Assembly: GCA_036924085.1 (NCBI GenBank) | Contig: JAVGWX010000002.1 | Location: forward strand, 153,906,071-153,970,070 | Direction of reading: 5' to 3' | Source of the DNA: Ariolimax columbianus | Lineage: Eukaryota > Mollusca > Gastropoda > Stylommatophora > Arionidae | DNA length: 64,000 bases | In this document: positions 11,481 through 21,405 of the stretch, piece after piece | Position numbering within the stretch: the first letter of the stretch is position 1 | Layout of the letters: each line of letters begins with the position of its first letter | Made by a program: the position numbers and the translations under genes | The notes under the pieces: model-generated | What the model saw: only the letters and a program-made list of their open reading frames with translations | Database searches by the model: none | What the model was told of the DNA's origin: nothing

Positions 11481-11837
11481 AGAATAACCATGAATGTTGT
11501 AGGCGATGAAGGAGTTATATCGAACGCAAAGGAGACTGCTTGGAAAAAGGGTACAGCAATAAAATAACAGGTCGGGCCTTCATTTGATTCAGCCTCGTAT
11601 TTAACATTTATCATTTTCTGGTCGTTTATTCAGACTTCTTGCTTTGCAGGTATGGAAGGAAAAGCAGGGAAAAAGGGAACTGGTTACCTAACCCCGTAGA
11701 CAAGCTATGACCTCGTAAAATGACGTCGGTATTGGTTTTAAGATGACCTTTTCCTGTGCATTCTTTTGGGGCTATGCCAGATCCAAATAAAAAGTAAGAC
11801 GTAGATGCGAAGGCACTAAGGATTAAAATCAAATGTA
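11481..11837. other. No recognisable gene
   Basis: Short stretch between a LINE tail and a family A copy. Part of it may be upstream LINE sequence on the minus strand, but I see no motif. Confidence 0.4.
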
Positions 11838-12213
11838 TAAATTCAAGATCAAGATGCTAAGCAGCGAATGAGCTGCAATGGTCGGCGATCCATAGCTGAC
11901 TGCTAGCGTCAGGGCCAACGAACCAGAGCTGCCAAGACCCTTCTACACCTCCACGCGGTGATCCTGGATAACAGGCTGCAGCAGGGCAGACTGGCTAAGG
12001 AGAAGGGATCGAAGTGGGAATGCTAATCCGGTACTAAAAAAAAAACATGATGAAGTCAGATGTGTTGGACCGAAAGGTGCAAATATCGCAGTCAACCTGT
12101 AAACTATGACACAACGCATTCCGTTCTCTGGACTACATTCTGCTACTTAAGCCCTTTCAGGGTTTGGTGGCGGGAGATTGAGAACGAAGAAGAAGAAGAA
12201 GAATCCCTCTTTT
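11838..12213 (+). mobile_element. Family A dispersed element, reference copy with GAA tail
   Basis: About 375 bp, repeated elsewhere in both orientations (29545-29910, 48966-49358 nearly full length; others partial or expanded). It begins near GATCAAGATGCTAAGCAGCG, contains ATAGCTGACTGCTAGCGTCA at 11892 and AGAGCTGCC 33 bases later, CTGGATAACAGGCTGCAGCA near 11962, GGACCGAAAGGTGCAAATAT near 12068, and ends GGGAGATTGAGAAC plus a (GAA)n tail at 12195-12213. No open frame or tRNA-like promoter was found. It behaves like a short non-autonomous retroposon; a 3' piece of a larger element is the alternative. Confidence 0.8.
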
Positions 12214-12339
12214 CATACCTTATAAAAAGTTGTTTTTTTCTTCTAAATCCACCCAGATAAGTCAATGTTTTCTTTCTTCGAAGACATCTTCAATTTTCTG
12301 GACGATGTGGGTGATCTGATCTTCAGTCGTCACAGTTGT
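12214..12339. other. Short spacer
   Basis: T-rich DNA between the family A tail and a LINE fragment; nothing recognised. Confidence 0.4.
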
Positions 12340-14010
12340 TGGTGAATCTTGCTTTCTGTGGAGTTAGACGATATTTTATTTTCAAAATCCCACATAAATG
12401 ATATAAAGAGGAACTTGTTGAAAAGTGCACACAACTCTGCGTTTGCAGATGATTTGGTCTTGTGGATCTCATCACAGCAGCGTCACGATGCAGCACGCTC
12501 AGACATCCCAAGAGGAGTGGGCCAAGACATGGCTACAGAAGGAAGAAGGAAAATAAAAAACAAATTACACATATAATATTTTTTCTCGCAAAAAAAACCA
12601 CAACTAAGTCTCAATATTGAAAATCTGCAACTTAATGAAAAACAATTTAGGTATTCGATTCTGTCGACGGATGACGGGGTCTACACAGATATAGAGAAAC
12701 CGGATACCTTCAGGTCAGAGCGTGGAAATCATGTTAATACTTCATACAACAGGTAGGTGGGTAGATGAAAGTGTATTAAAGAAGTTGTACACTGGATGTG
12801 TGAGACCAGTCCTTGATTACGACAATGCAACATGGGCAAGCGCAACGAAATAAACTGGCAAAGTAAATAGAGTTCAAAATCAAGCAATGCGTATCATAAC
12901 ACGAGGGACGAAGACCAAGGCCACTGGAGAACTGGACACAATTACGAGCCTGACCCAATAGAGGACATTAGATCTGCAGGGTCTAACACTAAGCTACGAA
13001 ATTCAGACGACTGAAAGTAGCAGAGAATAAATGGGCTTGGAAGGAGCAACTCTGTGGCATCAGTGAAAGAAAAGTGGAAAGGAGTTCCTATAAATGGTAC
13101 ATCACAAATAAAACATATCCACACTATGCTCATGCTTCCTACCTGTAGAAAACAGCGCTTCTAGATCTGATAGAAAACAGCGCTTCTAGATCTGATAGAA
13201 AACAGCGCTTCTAGATCTGATAGAAGACAGCGCTTCTAGATCTGATAGAAGACAGCGCTTCTAGATCTGATAGAAGACAGCGCTTCTAGATCTGATAGAA
13301 AACAGCGCTTCTAGATCTGATAGAAAACAGCGCTTCTAGATCTGATAGAAAACAGGGCTTCTAGATCTGATAGAAAACAGCGCTTCTAGATCTGATAGAA
13401 GACAGCGCTTCTAGATCTGTCAGAAAACAGCGCTTCTAGGTGTAATAGAAAACAGGGCTTCTAGATCTGATAGAAAACAGCGCTTCTAGATCTGATAGAA
13501 GACAGCGCTTCTAGATCTGATTGAAAAAAGCGCATCTAGATCTGATAAAAAATATACCAGGGATTAGGTACAAATAAAATCAGATTGTCTAAAGCAAAGC
13601 CTCAATTGTAAAACACATTGAGAGAATCTATCCAAGCAAGACATGAGCCCATGTATATGCAGATGAATCAGCATCAAATTCAACAGAGAATGAAGGTGGA
13701 TCAGTCTATCTTAGCCTAAAATACGGTACACAAAGAACCTTATCTGTTGCAACTGGAAAATGTTCAAGTATCTTCAGAGCAGATGGAGAGACAGAGGCTT
13801 TGAAAACTGCAGCACAAATGTTAATGATAGTTTAGAAACAGAGAAAACAGTGGTGCTCTTCCCATAAGCAATGGCAGTGGTTGCGCCACTGTGCAGCTAG
13901 AAAAATAGTGCCCTAAAAGAACTGAGAGTGATTCTATAAGAATTACATCACCGTTTATAGAGAGTTGTGATACAATGAATTTAATCTCATTGTAATATTT
14001 GTTGGCATTG
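12340..14010 (+). pseudogene. I-like LINE fragment: RT palm, thumb and RNase H
   Basis: The remnant starts in the RT palm: SAFADDLVLWISS at about 12437 has the catalytic F-A-D-D. It continues with NIENLQLNEKQFRY near 12614, then KKLYTGCVRPVLDYDNATWA at 12779-12838 (the conserved thumb block), VNRVQNQAMRIITRG near 12863, and LTLSYEIQTTE near 12986. After a 25-bp array the RNase H domain is recognisable: AHVYADESASNSTENEGG near 13650 (the family has VYTDGSA, so the first catalytic Asp is kept but Gly is Glu) and LSVATGKCSSIFRA near 13740. The order RT then RNase H is typical of I-superfamily LINEs. Stops and frame changes are frequent. It resembles the longer copy at 18300-23010. Confidence 0.88.
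13146..13552. repeat. 25-bp minisatellite between RT and RNase H of a LINE
   Basis: About 16 copies of a 25-bp unit, CAGCGCTTCTAGATCTGATA plus GAAAA (starts 13153, 13178 and so on). An AGATCT palindrome is present in most copies. LINE sequence is recognised on both sides, so the array lies within the element, but I could not match the unit to a specific conserved LINE motif. Confidence 0.92.
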
Positions 14011-15149
14011 ATAAAAACTGATAGACTGTCAAGAGAAGGTCGGAAGCTATCTAAACGTGACATGCGTTTAATTTATGACAAGACCAAGAAGTTTACCAGG
14101 TTTTCGATTGGTCGAATCAATAGTTATCGTTTGTTATTGGTCTTTCGTTAACCTACATTTATAACTGTCTATGATTTTTTTTGTTAGGCACAATTAGTCT
14201 TGGTAGTGGGTATGTGACAAGTGACAATGTAAATGGGATATTTTGCTGTGACCCTACGACAGCAGTTTGCAAAAACAATGTTTTCATATTTGTTGAATCA
14301 AAACGTGCTGATTTTCATCGGTGTTATTGCGTGATATGAAAGATAAACTCTCGTCTTGATTGGCCCAGACATGCGCACAGCGGGTAAGACCAGAACTGGA
14401 TACAAAGAGCAGAGAAGTGTAACATGCGATCATTCCACGGCTGTGGACTTTTTGTTTCACAATCGTGTCTACATCGATATGGCATGTTGTTTCAAGTTCC
14501 TGGCAAACTTTTATCATCATTTAGAACTTTGACGTCTAGATGACTGGATCCTCTAACTAAAGTCTTTCTTGCATCGAGGCATAATCGTCACATGTAGTTC
14601 CGTGGTTTCAGGAATAATTGTCTATCATCATCATATTAATCATCACTTATCTGTCACTCAAGATGGCGGAGTGTAGGTCCGACACTGAATTTCGTTTACC
14701 ATAACTAGCTTTAAGGGAATCCTGAATCCATATGTTTCAATTGCAATGGTTTTTACATTATGAGGTTGCTAGTACCGTGCACTACTTTTCATAGTCGTCT
14801 CTTAAGACATGTCGGGATTGAGACAATGACCCTAATATGTATAACTTGCGAACAACTTGGGCACAGAGACGAGACCATCTAGAGACGATCAGCAGCGGAA
14901 ACGGAAGACGGATATGTTGTGCCAATGAATCTCACAGTCCAGACCCCGTCTCATCAGCTCACAACGACAGAATGATGATGACATTGATGAGGGATTTCCT
15001 ACTACCTCTATCATCGGCACCCGAGTATTGATGCTTTTAACCTAGTTCCTTTAGCTGTGTTTTCATTAGACACTCGATACAGACAGTTCTTTTTCTGCGT
15101 CACTAATTAGGGGAGGGCCAAAGACTCAGTGGTGAATGCCTTGACAGGA
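14011..15149. other. No recognisable gene; family B-like fragment near 14755-14825
   Basis: Open frames up to 80 codons lack motifs. The segment ATTATGAGGTTGCTAGTACC at about 14759 resembles the core of dispersed family B. The rest is unassigned. A CAAGATGGCGG sequence at about 14661 is followed by only a 13-codon frame. Confidence 0.45.
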
Positions 15150-16440
15150 GGTAGTGACTAATAGCTGGCTGCTTGCATCATGGTATATCAATAATAGCTG
15201 CCTGCCGGCATCAGAGTCAGTCAATCATAGCTGGCTGCCGGCATCAGGGTCAGTCAATCATAGCTGGCTGCCGGCATCAGGGTCAGTCAATCATAGCTGG
15301 CTGCCGGCATCAGGGTCAGTCAATCATAGTTGGCTGCCGGCATCAGGGTCAGTCAACCATAGCTGGCTGCCGGCATCAGGGTCAGTCAATCATAGCTGGT
15401 TGCCGGCATCAGGGTCAGTCAATCATAGCTGGTTGCCGGCATCAGGGTCAGTCAACCATAGCTGCCTGCCGGCATCAGGGTCAGTCAATCATAGCTGGCT
15501 GCCGGCATCAGGGTCAGTCAACCATAGCTGGCTGCCGGCATCAGGGTCAGTCAACCATAGCTGGCTGCCGGCATCAGGGTCAGTCAACCATAGCTGGCTG
15601 CCGGCATCAGGGTCAGTCAACCATAGCTGGCTGCCGGCATCAGGGTCAGTCAACCATAGCTGGCTGCCGGCATCAGGGTCAGTCAACCATAGCTGGCTGC
15701 CGGCATCAGGGTCAGTCAACCATAGCTGGCTGCCGGCATCAGGGTCAGTCAACCATAGCTGGCTGCCGGCATCAGGGTCAGTCAACCATAGCTGGCTGCC
15801 GGCATCAGGGTCAGTCAACCATAGCTGGCTGTCGGCATCAGGGTCAGTCAACCATAGCTGGCTGCCGGCATCAGGGTCAGTCAACCATAGCTGGCTGCCG
15901 GCATCAGGGTCAGTCAACCATAGCTGGCTGCCGGCATCAGGGTCAGTCAACCATAGCTGGCTGCCGGCATCAGGGTCAGTCAACCATAGCTGGCTGCCGG
16001 CATCAGGGTCAGTCAACCATAGCTGGCTGCCGGCATCAGGGTCAGTCAACCATAGCTGGCTGCCGGCATCAGGGTCAGTCAACCATAGCTGGCTGCCGGC
16101 ATCAGGGTCAGTCAACCATAGCTGCCTGCTTGCATCCGATTCGACGAATAATAGCTTACTGTCTCAATCAGGGTCAGCTAATCATAGCTAAGACTCTATT
16201 TCGTCCCCAATCGGCGGCTATGGAAACAGAATGTTACATGCAGTCTGGCTAATCAAATTAGAATCGAAGAGGGAAGGCGAACACTATCCCCTTGAATTTC
16301 AACCATGAAACCAGATATATCGGTCCGAAAAGCTCAGTTACCGTAGCCTATCTGTAAGCTGAGACAGAAGGACTCAAATTCGTTTTGAAAACGAACGCCG
16401 AAAAAGAACAAAAAAAGATGAAGAAGAAGAAACAGAACAA
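15150..16440 (+). mobile_element. Family A copy expanded by an internal 33-bp array
   Basis: Downstream of the array, 16185-16440 follows the family A order: an AAGACTCTATTTCGTC block (AAGACCCTTCTACACC in the 11838 copy), an ACATGCAGTCTGGCTAA block, GGTCCGAAAAG near 16321, CTATCTGTAAGCTGAGACAG near 16347, then AACGAACGCC and a GAAGAAGAAG tail near 16420. The array unit itself matches the part of family A just upstream of this. So the array occupies its proper place inside a family A copy. The 5' end before the array is not clear. Confidence 0.78.
15155..16150. repeat. 33-bp minisatellite derived from family A
   Basis: About 30 highly uniform copies of a 33-bp unit, CATAGCTGGCTGCCGGCATC plus AGGGTCAGTCAAC. 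Unexpanded family A copies contain ATAGCTGACTGC and, exactly 33 bases later, AGAGCTGCC (11892 and 11925), so one period is already outlined in the parent. Because 33 is a multiple of three and the unit has few stops, open frames of more than 340 codons appear on the plus strand and of 208 on the minus strand. Opposite-strand frames with an 11-residue period indicate an artefact, not a protein. Confidence 0.95.
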
Positions 16441-17004
16441 AAAAAGTAATATAAGAAAACTAAATAGATTACTTTGTTTTCTTTTTCCCCTTGTCCCTTT
16501 TTCGCTCGAGCCGGAGAATACTGTCACCACTATAGTTCGCCAGCAAGCCTACGTGAAAACACGTTGCATGCTTTTAGAGTGGTTGTTTTGCAGCAATTTA
16601 TTTGATACGATGAGATTGCTAGTTCCGTGCAGGGCTCTCTTTGGCCACTTTAACGACATGCATGGATGTGAAGTGGGCCTATTCTTTCCTCCTCTTATGT
16701 AATACCACCCGGGATCCACTCTAAAAATTTATTGACTAGCGTCTCTTTAGAATGTCTAGAATACGTTTCTTCGGATCTACCTGTGCTCCAAGAGAAGCAT
16801 ACGGTGGCTACTATAACGTATCTCATTGCAGGGAGCCTCAAACAAATCATATGGTGCGCGGTTGTTTCTGGTCATTTTTTTACGTAAAGAGATTGAAGGT
16901 TTCATTCACAAGCTCATTTGGTCATGTTCTGGAAGGCTGAAGTGAAACTATTCTTCCTCCTTCCTACCCCCCCCCCCCCCCTCCCCTGCTATTTCCAGAT
17001 ACCC
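16441..17004. other. No gene; family B-like fragment and poly-C run
   Basis: A segment at 16600-16690 (GATGAGATTGCTAGTTCCGTG followed by a CACTTTAACGACATGCATG type block) resembles family B. A run of about 13 C lies near 16968-16982. Nothing else is recognised. Confidence 0.45.
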
Positions 17005-17009
17005 CAAGG

Positions 17010-17300
17010 AGGAAGGTCACCGAGAGAGTGCTCGCCTCTCAAAATACAAATGAAAGCGTGAAATCTTGGGGTTCGAGTCTCGCAAGTTTCAAGCACACTT
17101 AATCTCAAGGAAGATGAGATCCGACCTAGTTATATTCGTGACTGACTACACTCCCTTCGAATCATGTACACGTTGTGCACGTTAAAGAATAGTTGGCAGT
17201 TGACAACTGGACAAAGCAGACTGCTAGCCGCTGCCCTGGTAATGAAACTCCTTCCCAATCGTTGCCTGCATAAAAGCCAAAAGGAGGCGGCAACTACATC
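17010..17300 (+). mobile_element. tRNA-derived SINE, distinct family
   Basis: The 5' part has a tRNA-like promoter: a box A-like region at 17015-17030 (GGTCACCGAGAGAGTG, then CTCGCCTCTCA) and a good box B, GGTTCGAGTCT, at 17070-17080, with spacing typical of tRNA-derived SINEs. The downstream body contains TGTGCACGTTAAAGAATAG near 17175. It cannot be a tRNA gene: there is no foldable acceptor pairing at the 3' side. The 3' limit is uncertain. Confidence 0.65.
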
Positions 17301-17599
17301 ATACATCAAAAGAACTATATGTTAGCTTATGCCCAATGGGTAAAACAAGTGTGACAAAGCGAAGTGAAGTAGTACCACAATAAGGTGTGCTATCATCGGC
17401 ACGTATCGGGGTCCAAATGGGGAAGTGATCGTGTAATACAAGTCGTATATGTCTCATCGCCTCTCCTGCCATAGTCTACCTCACCTACGCGTTGGTGGAT
17501 CCTGTTCTACCCAGTAATCTTGTCAATGGTTGGGTGTTGACCCCAGCAGGAGGTAAGGTGGGGGACAGCAAACGAGGTTAAGACGAAGTCAGAGCCCCC
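17301..17599. other. Spacer with family F-like segment
   Basis: The stretch 17440-17520 (CTACCTCACCTACGCGTTGG and CTACCCAGTAATCTTG) resembles 42800-42890 and suggests another dispersed family. It may alternatively be the 5' leader of the LINE that follows. Confidence 0.45.
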
Positions 17600-18125
17600 A
17601 GCCAGATGAGGGAGGTAGAGCACACTGCACCACAGAACAGGTGCTGAAGACAGAGGTACCAAACCAGGAGGTGGAGCACACTCCACCACAGAACAGGTGC
17701 TGAAGACAGAAGTACCAGGCCAGGAGGTGGAGCACACTCCACCACAGAACAGGTGCTGAAGACAGAGGTACCAGGCCAGGAGGTGGAGCACACTCCACCA
17801 CAGAACAGGTGCTGAAGACAGAGGTACCAGGCCAGGAGGTGGAGCACACTCCACCACAGAACAGGTGCTGAAGACAGAGGTACCAGGCCAGGAGGTGGAG
17901 CACACTCCACCACAGAACAGGTGCTGAAGACAGAGGTACCAGGCCAGGAGGTGGAGCACACTCCACCACAGAACAGGTGCTGAAGACAGAGGTACCAGGC
18001 CAGGAGGTTGGGCACACTCCACCACAGAACAGGTGCTGAAGACAGAGGTACCAGGCCAGAAGGTGGAGCACACTCCACCAAAGAACAGGTGCTGAAGACA
18101 GAGGTAACAGGCCAGGAGGTGCAAT
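17600..18125. repeat. 56-bp minisatellite
   Basis: About nine copies of a 56-bp unit with ACCAGGCCAGGAGGTGGAGC and CACAGAACAGGTGCTGAAGA (period checked 17714 to 17770). Units are almost identical in the middle. The array ends about 175 bases before the first recognisable endonuclease sequence of the LINE at 18300, so it may lie in that element's 5' region; this is not shown. Confidence 0.93.
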
Positions 18126-18670
18126 AGCAAACATGGTACCATGCAACCCGCCTGACCCCTTTTTCTTGAATGTTAACTCAAAAGTCAAAGAAAAATAGAT
18201 ATGGGGCTCACACTGTGAAGTCCCTCCATGCAGGCGCAGTGCCGGGTTCTGAGCCGGGACAGAACCCACCTTCAGCCTAGCATGCCTTGTGGAGTCAGGA
18301 GGCTCAAGGGAGAAAATAATGGCCAACCAGACAAAACGACCTCTCTGAATGCTTTGCATTGGAATGCGAAGGGAGTCAGCACGACAAAAAATAATGACAA
18401 AATACACTATTCCAAAATAAAATCAGTTAATGCTGTATACAAAAAAACTCATCTGCAGAAAGGAAAACAGTTTAAGATACAGGGGTATCAATGCTTCAGA
18501 GTGGACAGAAAAGATAGGAAGAAGTGAGGTATTCTAACCTTGATAACAAATGGCATAAATGCTGTAGAAACCAAGACGGACAAAGAAGGTCCAGAAAATA
18601 ATTAATCCATCTCAAACAGAACACTCTGGAGCTGGACCTCCTTAATTCCTACTGCCCCAGCGACACATTA

Positions 18671-19250
18671 ATGAACATAGCAAGTATAGATGTCCCCAGT
18701 GACATACCACTGAACATAGCAAGTATAGATGTCCCCAGTGACATACCACTGAACATGGCAAGTATAGATGTCCCCAGTGATATACCACTGAACATAGCAA
18801 GTATAGATGTCCCCAGCAACATACCACTGAACATAGCTAGTATAGATGTCCCCAGTGACATACCACTGAACATAGCAAGTATAGATGTCCCCAGCTACAT
18901 ACCACTGAACATAGCTAGTATAGATGTCCCCAGTGACATACCACTGAACATAGCAAGTATAGATGTCCCCAGCGACATACCACTGATCATAGCAAGTATA
19001 TATGTCCCCAGTGACATACCACTGAACATAGCAAGTATAGATGTCCCCAGCGACATACCACTGAACATAGCTAGTATAGATGTCCCCAGTGACATACCAC
19101 TGAACATAGCAAGTATAGATGTCCCCAGCGACATACCACTGAACATTGCAAGTATAGATGTCCCCAGTGACATACCACTGAACATAGCAAGTATAGATGT
19201 CCCCAGCGACATACCACTGAACATGGCAAGTATAGATGTCTCCAGTGGAT
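18671..19250. repeat. 39-bp minisatellite inside LINE endonuclease
   Basis: About 15 copies of a 39-bp unit, AGTATAGATGTCCCCAGTGA plus CATACCACTGAACATAGCA (starts 18684, 18723). The period is 13 residues (NIASIDVPSDIPL). The left end joins a YCPSDTLMNIASIDVPS reading and the right end continues into FLTVGDFNSHS, so the unit is the endonuclease segment just before the GDFN motif. The frame is kept through the whole array because 39 is a multiple of three. Confidence 0.94.
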
Positions 19251-19269
19251 AGTTCCTAACCGTGGGAGA

Positions 19270-19565
19270 CTTCAACAGTCATTCCCAAAACTAGGGATAT
19301 GGTCAACTAGACAGAAGGGGAGAAGAGATAGAAAACTGAGGATACGGTCAACTAGACAGATTAGGAGAAGAGGTAGAAAACTGGGGATATGGTCAACTAG
19401 ACAGAAGGGGAGAATAGGTAGACAACTGGGGATATGGTCAACTAGACAGAAGGGGAGAAGAGATAGAAAACTGAGGATATGGTCAACTAGACAGAAGGGG
19501 AGAAGAGATAGAAAACTGAGGATATGGTCAACTAGACAGAAGTGGAGAAGAGGTAGAAAACTGAC
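19270..19565. repeat. 45-bp minisatellite just after the endonuclease GDFN motif
   Basis: Six to seven copies of a 45-bp unit, GGATATGGTCAACTAGACAG plus AAGGGGAGAAGAGATAGAAAACTGA in two pieces (19301, 19346 and so on). The period is 15 residues (GYGQLDRRGEEIENW), which is the endonuclease segment following GDFNSHSQN. The right end continues with DDNNLTLIN, as expected in the parent gene. Several copies carry TGA in place of the Trp codon. Confidence 0.93.
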
Positions 19566-21080
19566 AAGATGACAACAATCTAACCCTAATCAACAAACCT
19601 AATGCCCCCCCCCCCACCCCTCATCATTCTACTCCAGAAGATGGTATTGTACCTTTACCCCAGACTTGACACTTTGCACGCCAGATCTGTCAGGAATAGC
19701 AGAAAGATAAATAGGAAAACAGCTGGGTGGAAGCGATCATCGCCCTGTATTCATATACATTAGCAGAAGAAGCAATATTAATCCAGGGCAGCCAAGATGG
19801 AATTATAAAAATGTATTTACCATATACCAACACAGAGCATGCCTGCTGACAAAGGATATTAGGATACTAGACAGAGACATTAACAGTGTCAGCAGGGAGT
19901 TTAATAAGGGAGTGATTCAAGCAGCAAAAGCGACAATACCAAGAGGAGCGAGAAAGAAGTTTGTACCATATTGGACTACAACTTTTAAAAAATTATATGA
20001 AGAGATGAATGAGGCAAGAGACACTGCAGAGTTACAACTATCACAACAGCATCACATCGCGCGGCAAAGTACCAATGCAAAATTCACCAAAGGCAAACTA
20101 GAAGCCCAGAGGACAAGCTGGAAAGAGAAAACTCATGAATTAAACTTCGAAAAGAAAAGCAGAAAGTTGTGGAAACTTACTAAACAACTAAGTGACGATA
20201 ATATATCTCAGCGTCAGCGACAACCACACTAGAAGAGGCAGGTAAACTATTTACCAGCAAATAAACAGCCAATATATTTGTGGAGTCTTACCGGAATGAT
20301 AGCAACGTCCCCGCAAACCCATGCAGACAAAGAGAATTTCGACAAGACATAATGCACAAAAAACAGCGAAAACAGTCCGGATATAATGTCAAAAATCTTT
20401 TATTATGGAATAGCTAAAAACAGCCTTATGGAAACGGAAAGACAAGAAATCACCAGGTCCAGATGTCATAACCAACAAAATGCTCAAACATCTTGCACAT
20501 GCAGCAATGAACAAACTGCTGCAAATATACAATTACAGCTGGATGGGCCACATAAATGGAAAGAGGCATGTATGTCCCATTATAAAGACAGGAAAAGATC
20601 AGAAAAAGGCCACCAGTTACAGACCAATAAGCTTAACCAGCTGTCTGTAAACCAATGGGAAGGGTATTCAACAGAAGTCTGAAATGGTACCTAGAAACAG
20701 AGAAAATACTAATACCAGAACAAGCAGGGCTTAGACAGTGCAGCAGTACAGAAGACCAGATCCCATACTTGCCCTAAATTTTTGAAGGCATCTTCCAAGA
20801 AAAGAAAAAGGTCCTTACGCTATGGATAAATTTCCAGAAAGCCCTCGATAAGGTATGAAAAGTTGAACTAATGGCAAAACTGCAAAAGAATTTGCATCAA
20901 GAATAAAATGAGAAAATGGATTACGACATTCCTACACAAATTGGAAAGCTTGATTTACTATGGATGATTATAACAGCAAAAATTCCTCATAAAACACGGA
21001 GTTCTTCAAGGCTCAGTTCTGTCTCCCACATTGTTCCTCGTGTTTATCAATGATTTCACCCCCGATCTGCCACAAGGATT

Positions 21081-21405
21081 GAGAGCCGCTCTGTATGCTC
21101 CACGACTTTATGGTGTGGTGTGTAGAAGAGGTGAGAGCCGCTCTGTACGCTCTACGACTTTATGGTGTGGTGTGTAGAAGAGGTGAGAGCCGCTCTGTAT
21201 GGTCCACGACTTTATGGTGTGGTGTGTAGAAGAGGTGAGAGCCGCTCTGTACGCTCTACGACTTTATGGTGTGGTGTGTAGAAGAGGTGAGAGCCGCTCT
21301 GTATGGTCCACGACTTTATGGTGTGGTGTGTAGAAGAGGTGAGAGCCGCTCTGTACGCTCTACGACTTTATGGTCTGGTGTGTAGAAGAGGTGAGAGCCG
21401 CTATG
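21081..21405. repeat. 52-bp minisatellite over the RT catalytic region
   Basis: Six full copies and one partial of a 52-bp unit with GAGAGCCGCTCTGTATGCTC and CACGACTTTATGGTGTGGTG (starts 21081, 21133, 21185, 21237, 21289, 21341, 21393). It encodes RAALYA and, one frame over, DFMVWCVEE, the region normally read as ALYADDFMVWC with the catalytic Asp pair. The first Asp codon is lost in these units. Since 52 is not a multiple of three, each copy shifts the frame. Confidence 0.94.

Noticed and set aside
14661..14710. CAAGATGGCGG as a possible promoter or start-site motif
   Set aside because: A single 11-base match with no gene downstream is not enough; the frame ends after 13 codons.
15154..16252. 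Open frames of 345 and 359 codons with an 11-residue repeat, candidate repeat protein
   Set aside because: The unit is 33 bp with few stops, so several frames on both strands stay open, including a 208-codon antisense one. The unit derives from a non-coding dispersed element.
17010..17090. tRNA gene (box A/B pattern)
   Set aside because: Only promoter boxes are preserved; the acceptor stem does not pair and a SINE-like body follows.
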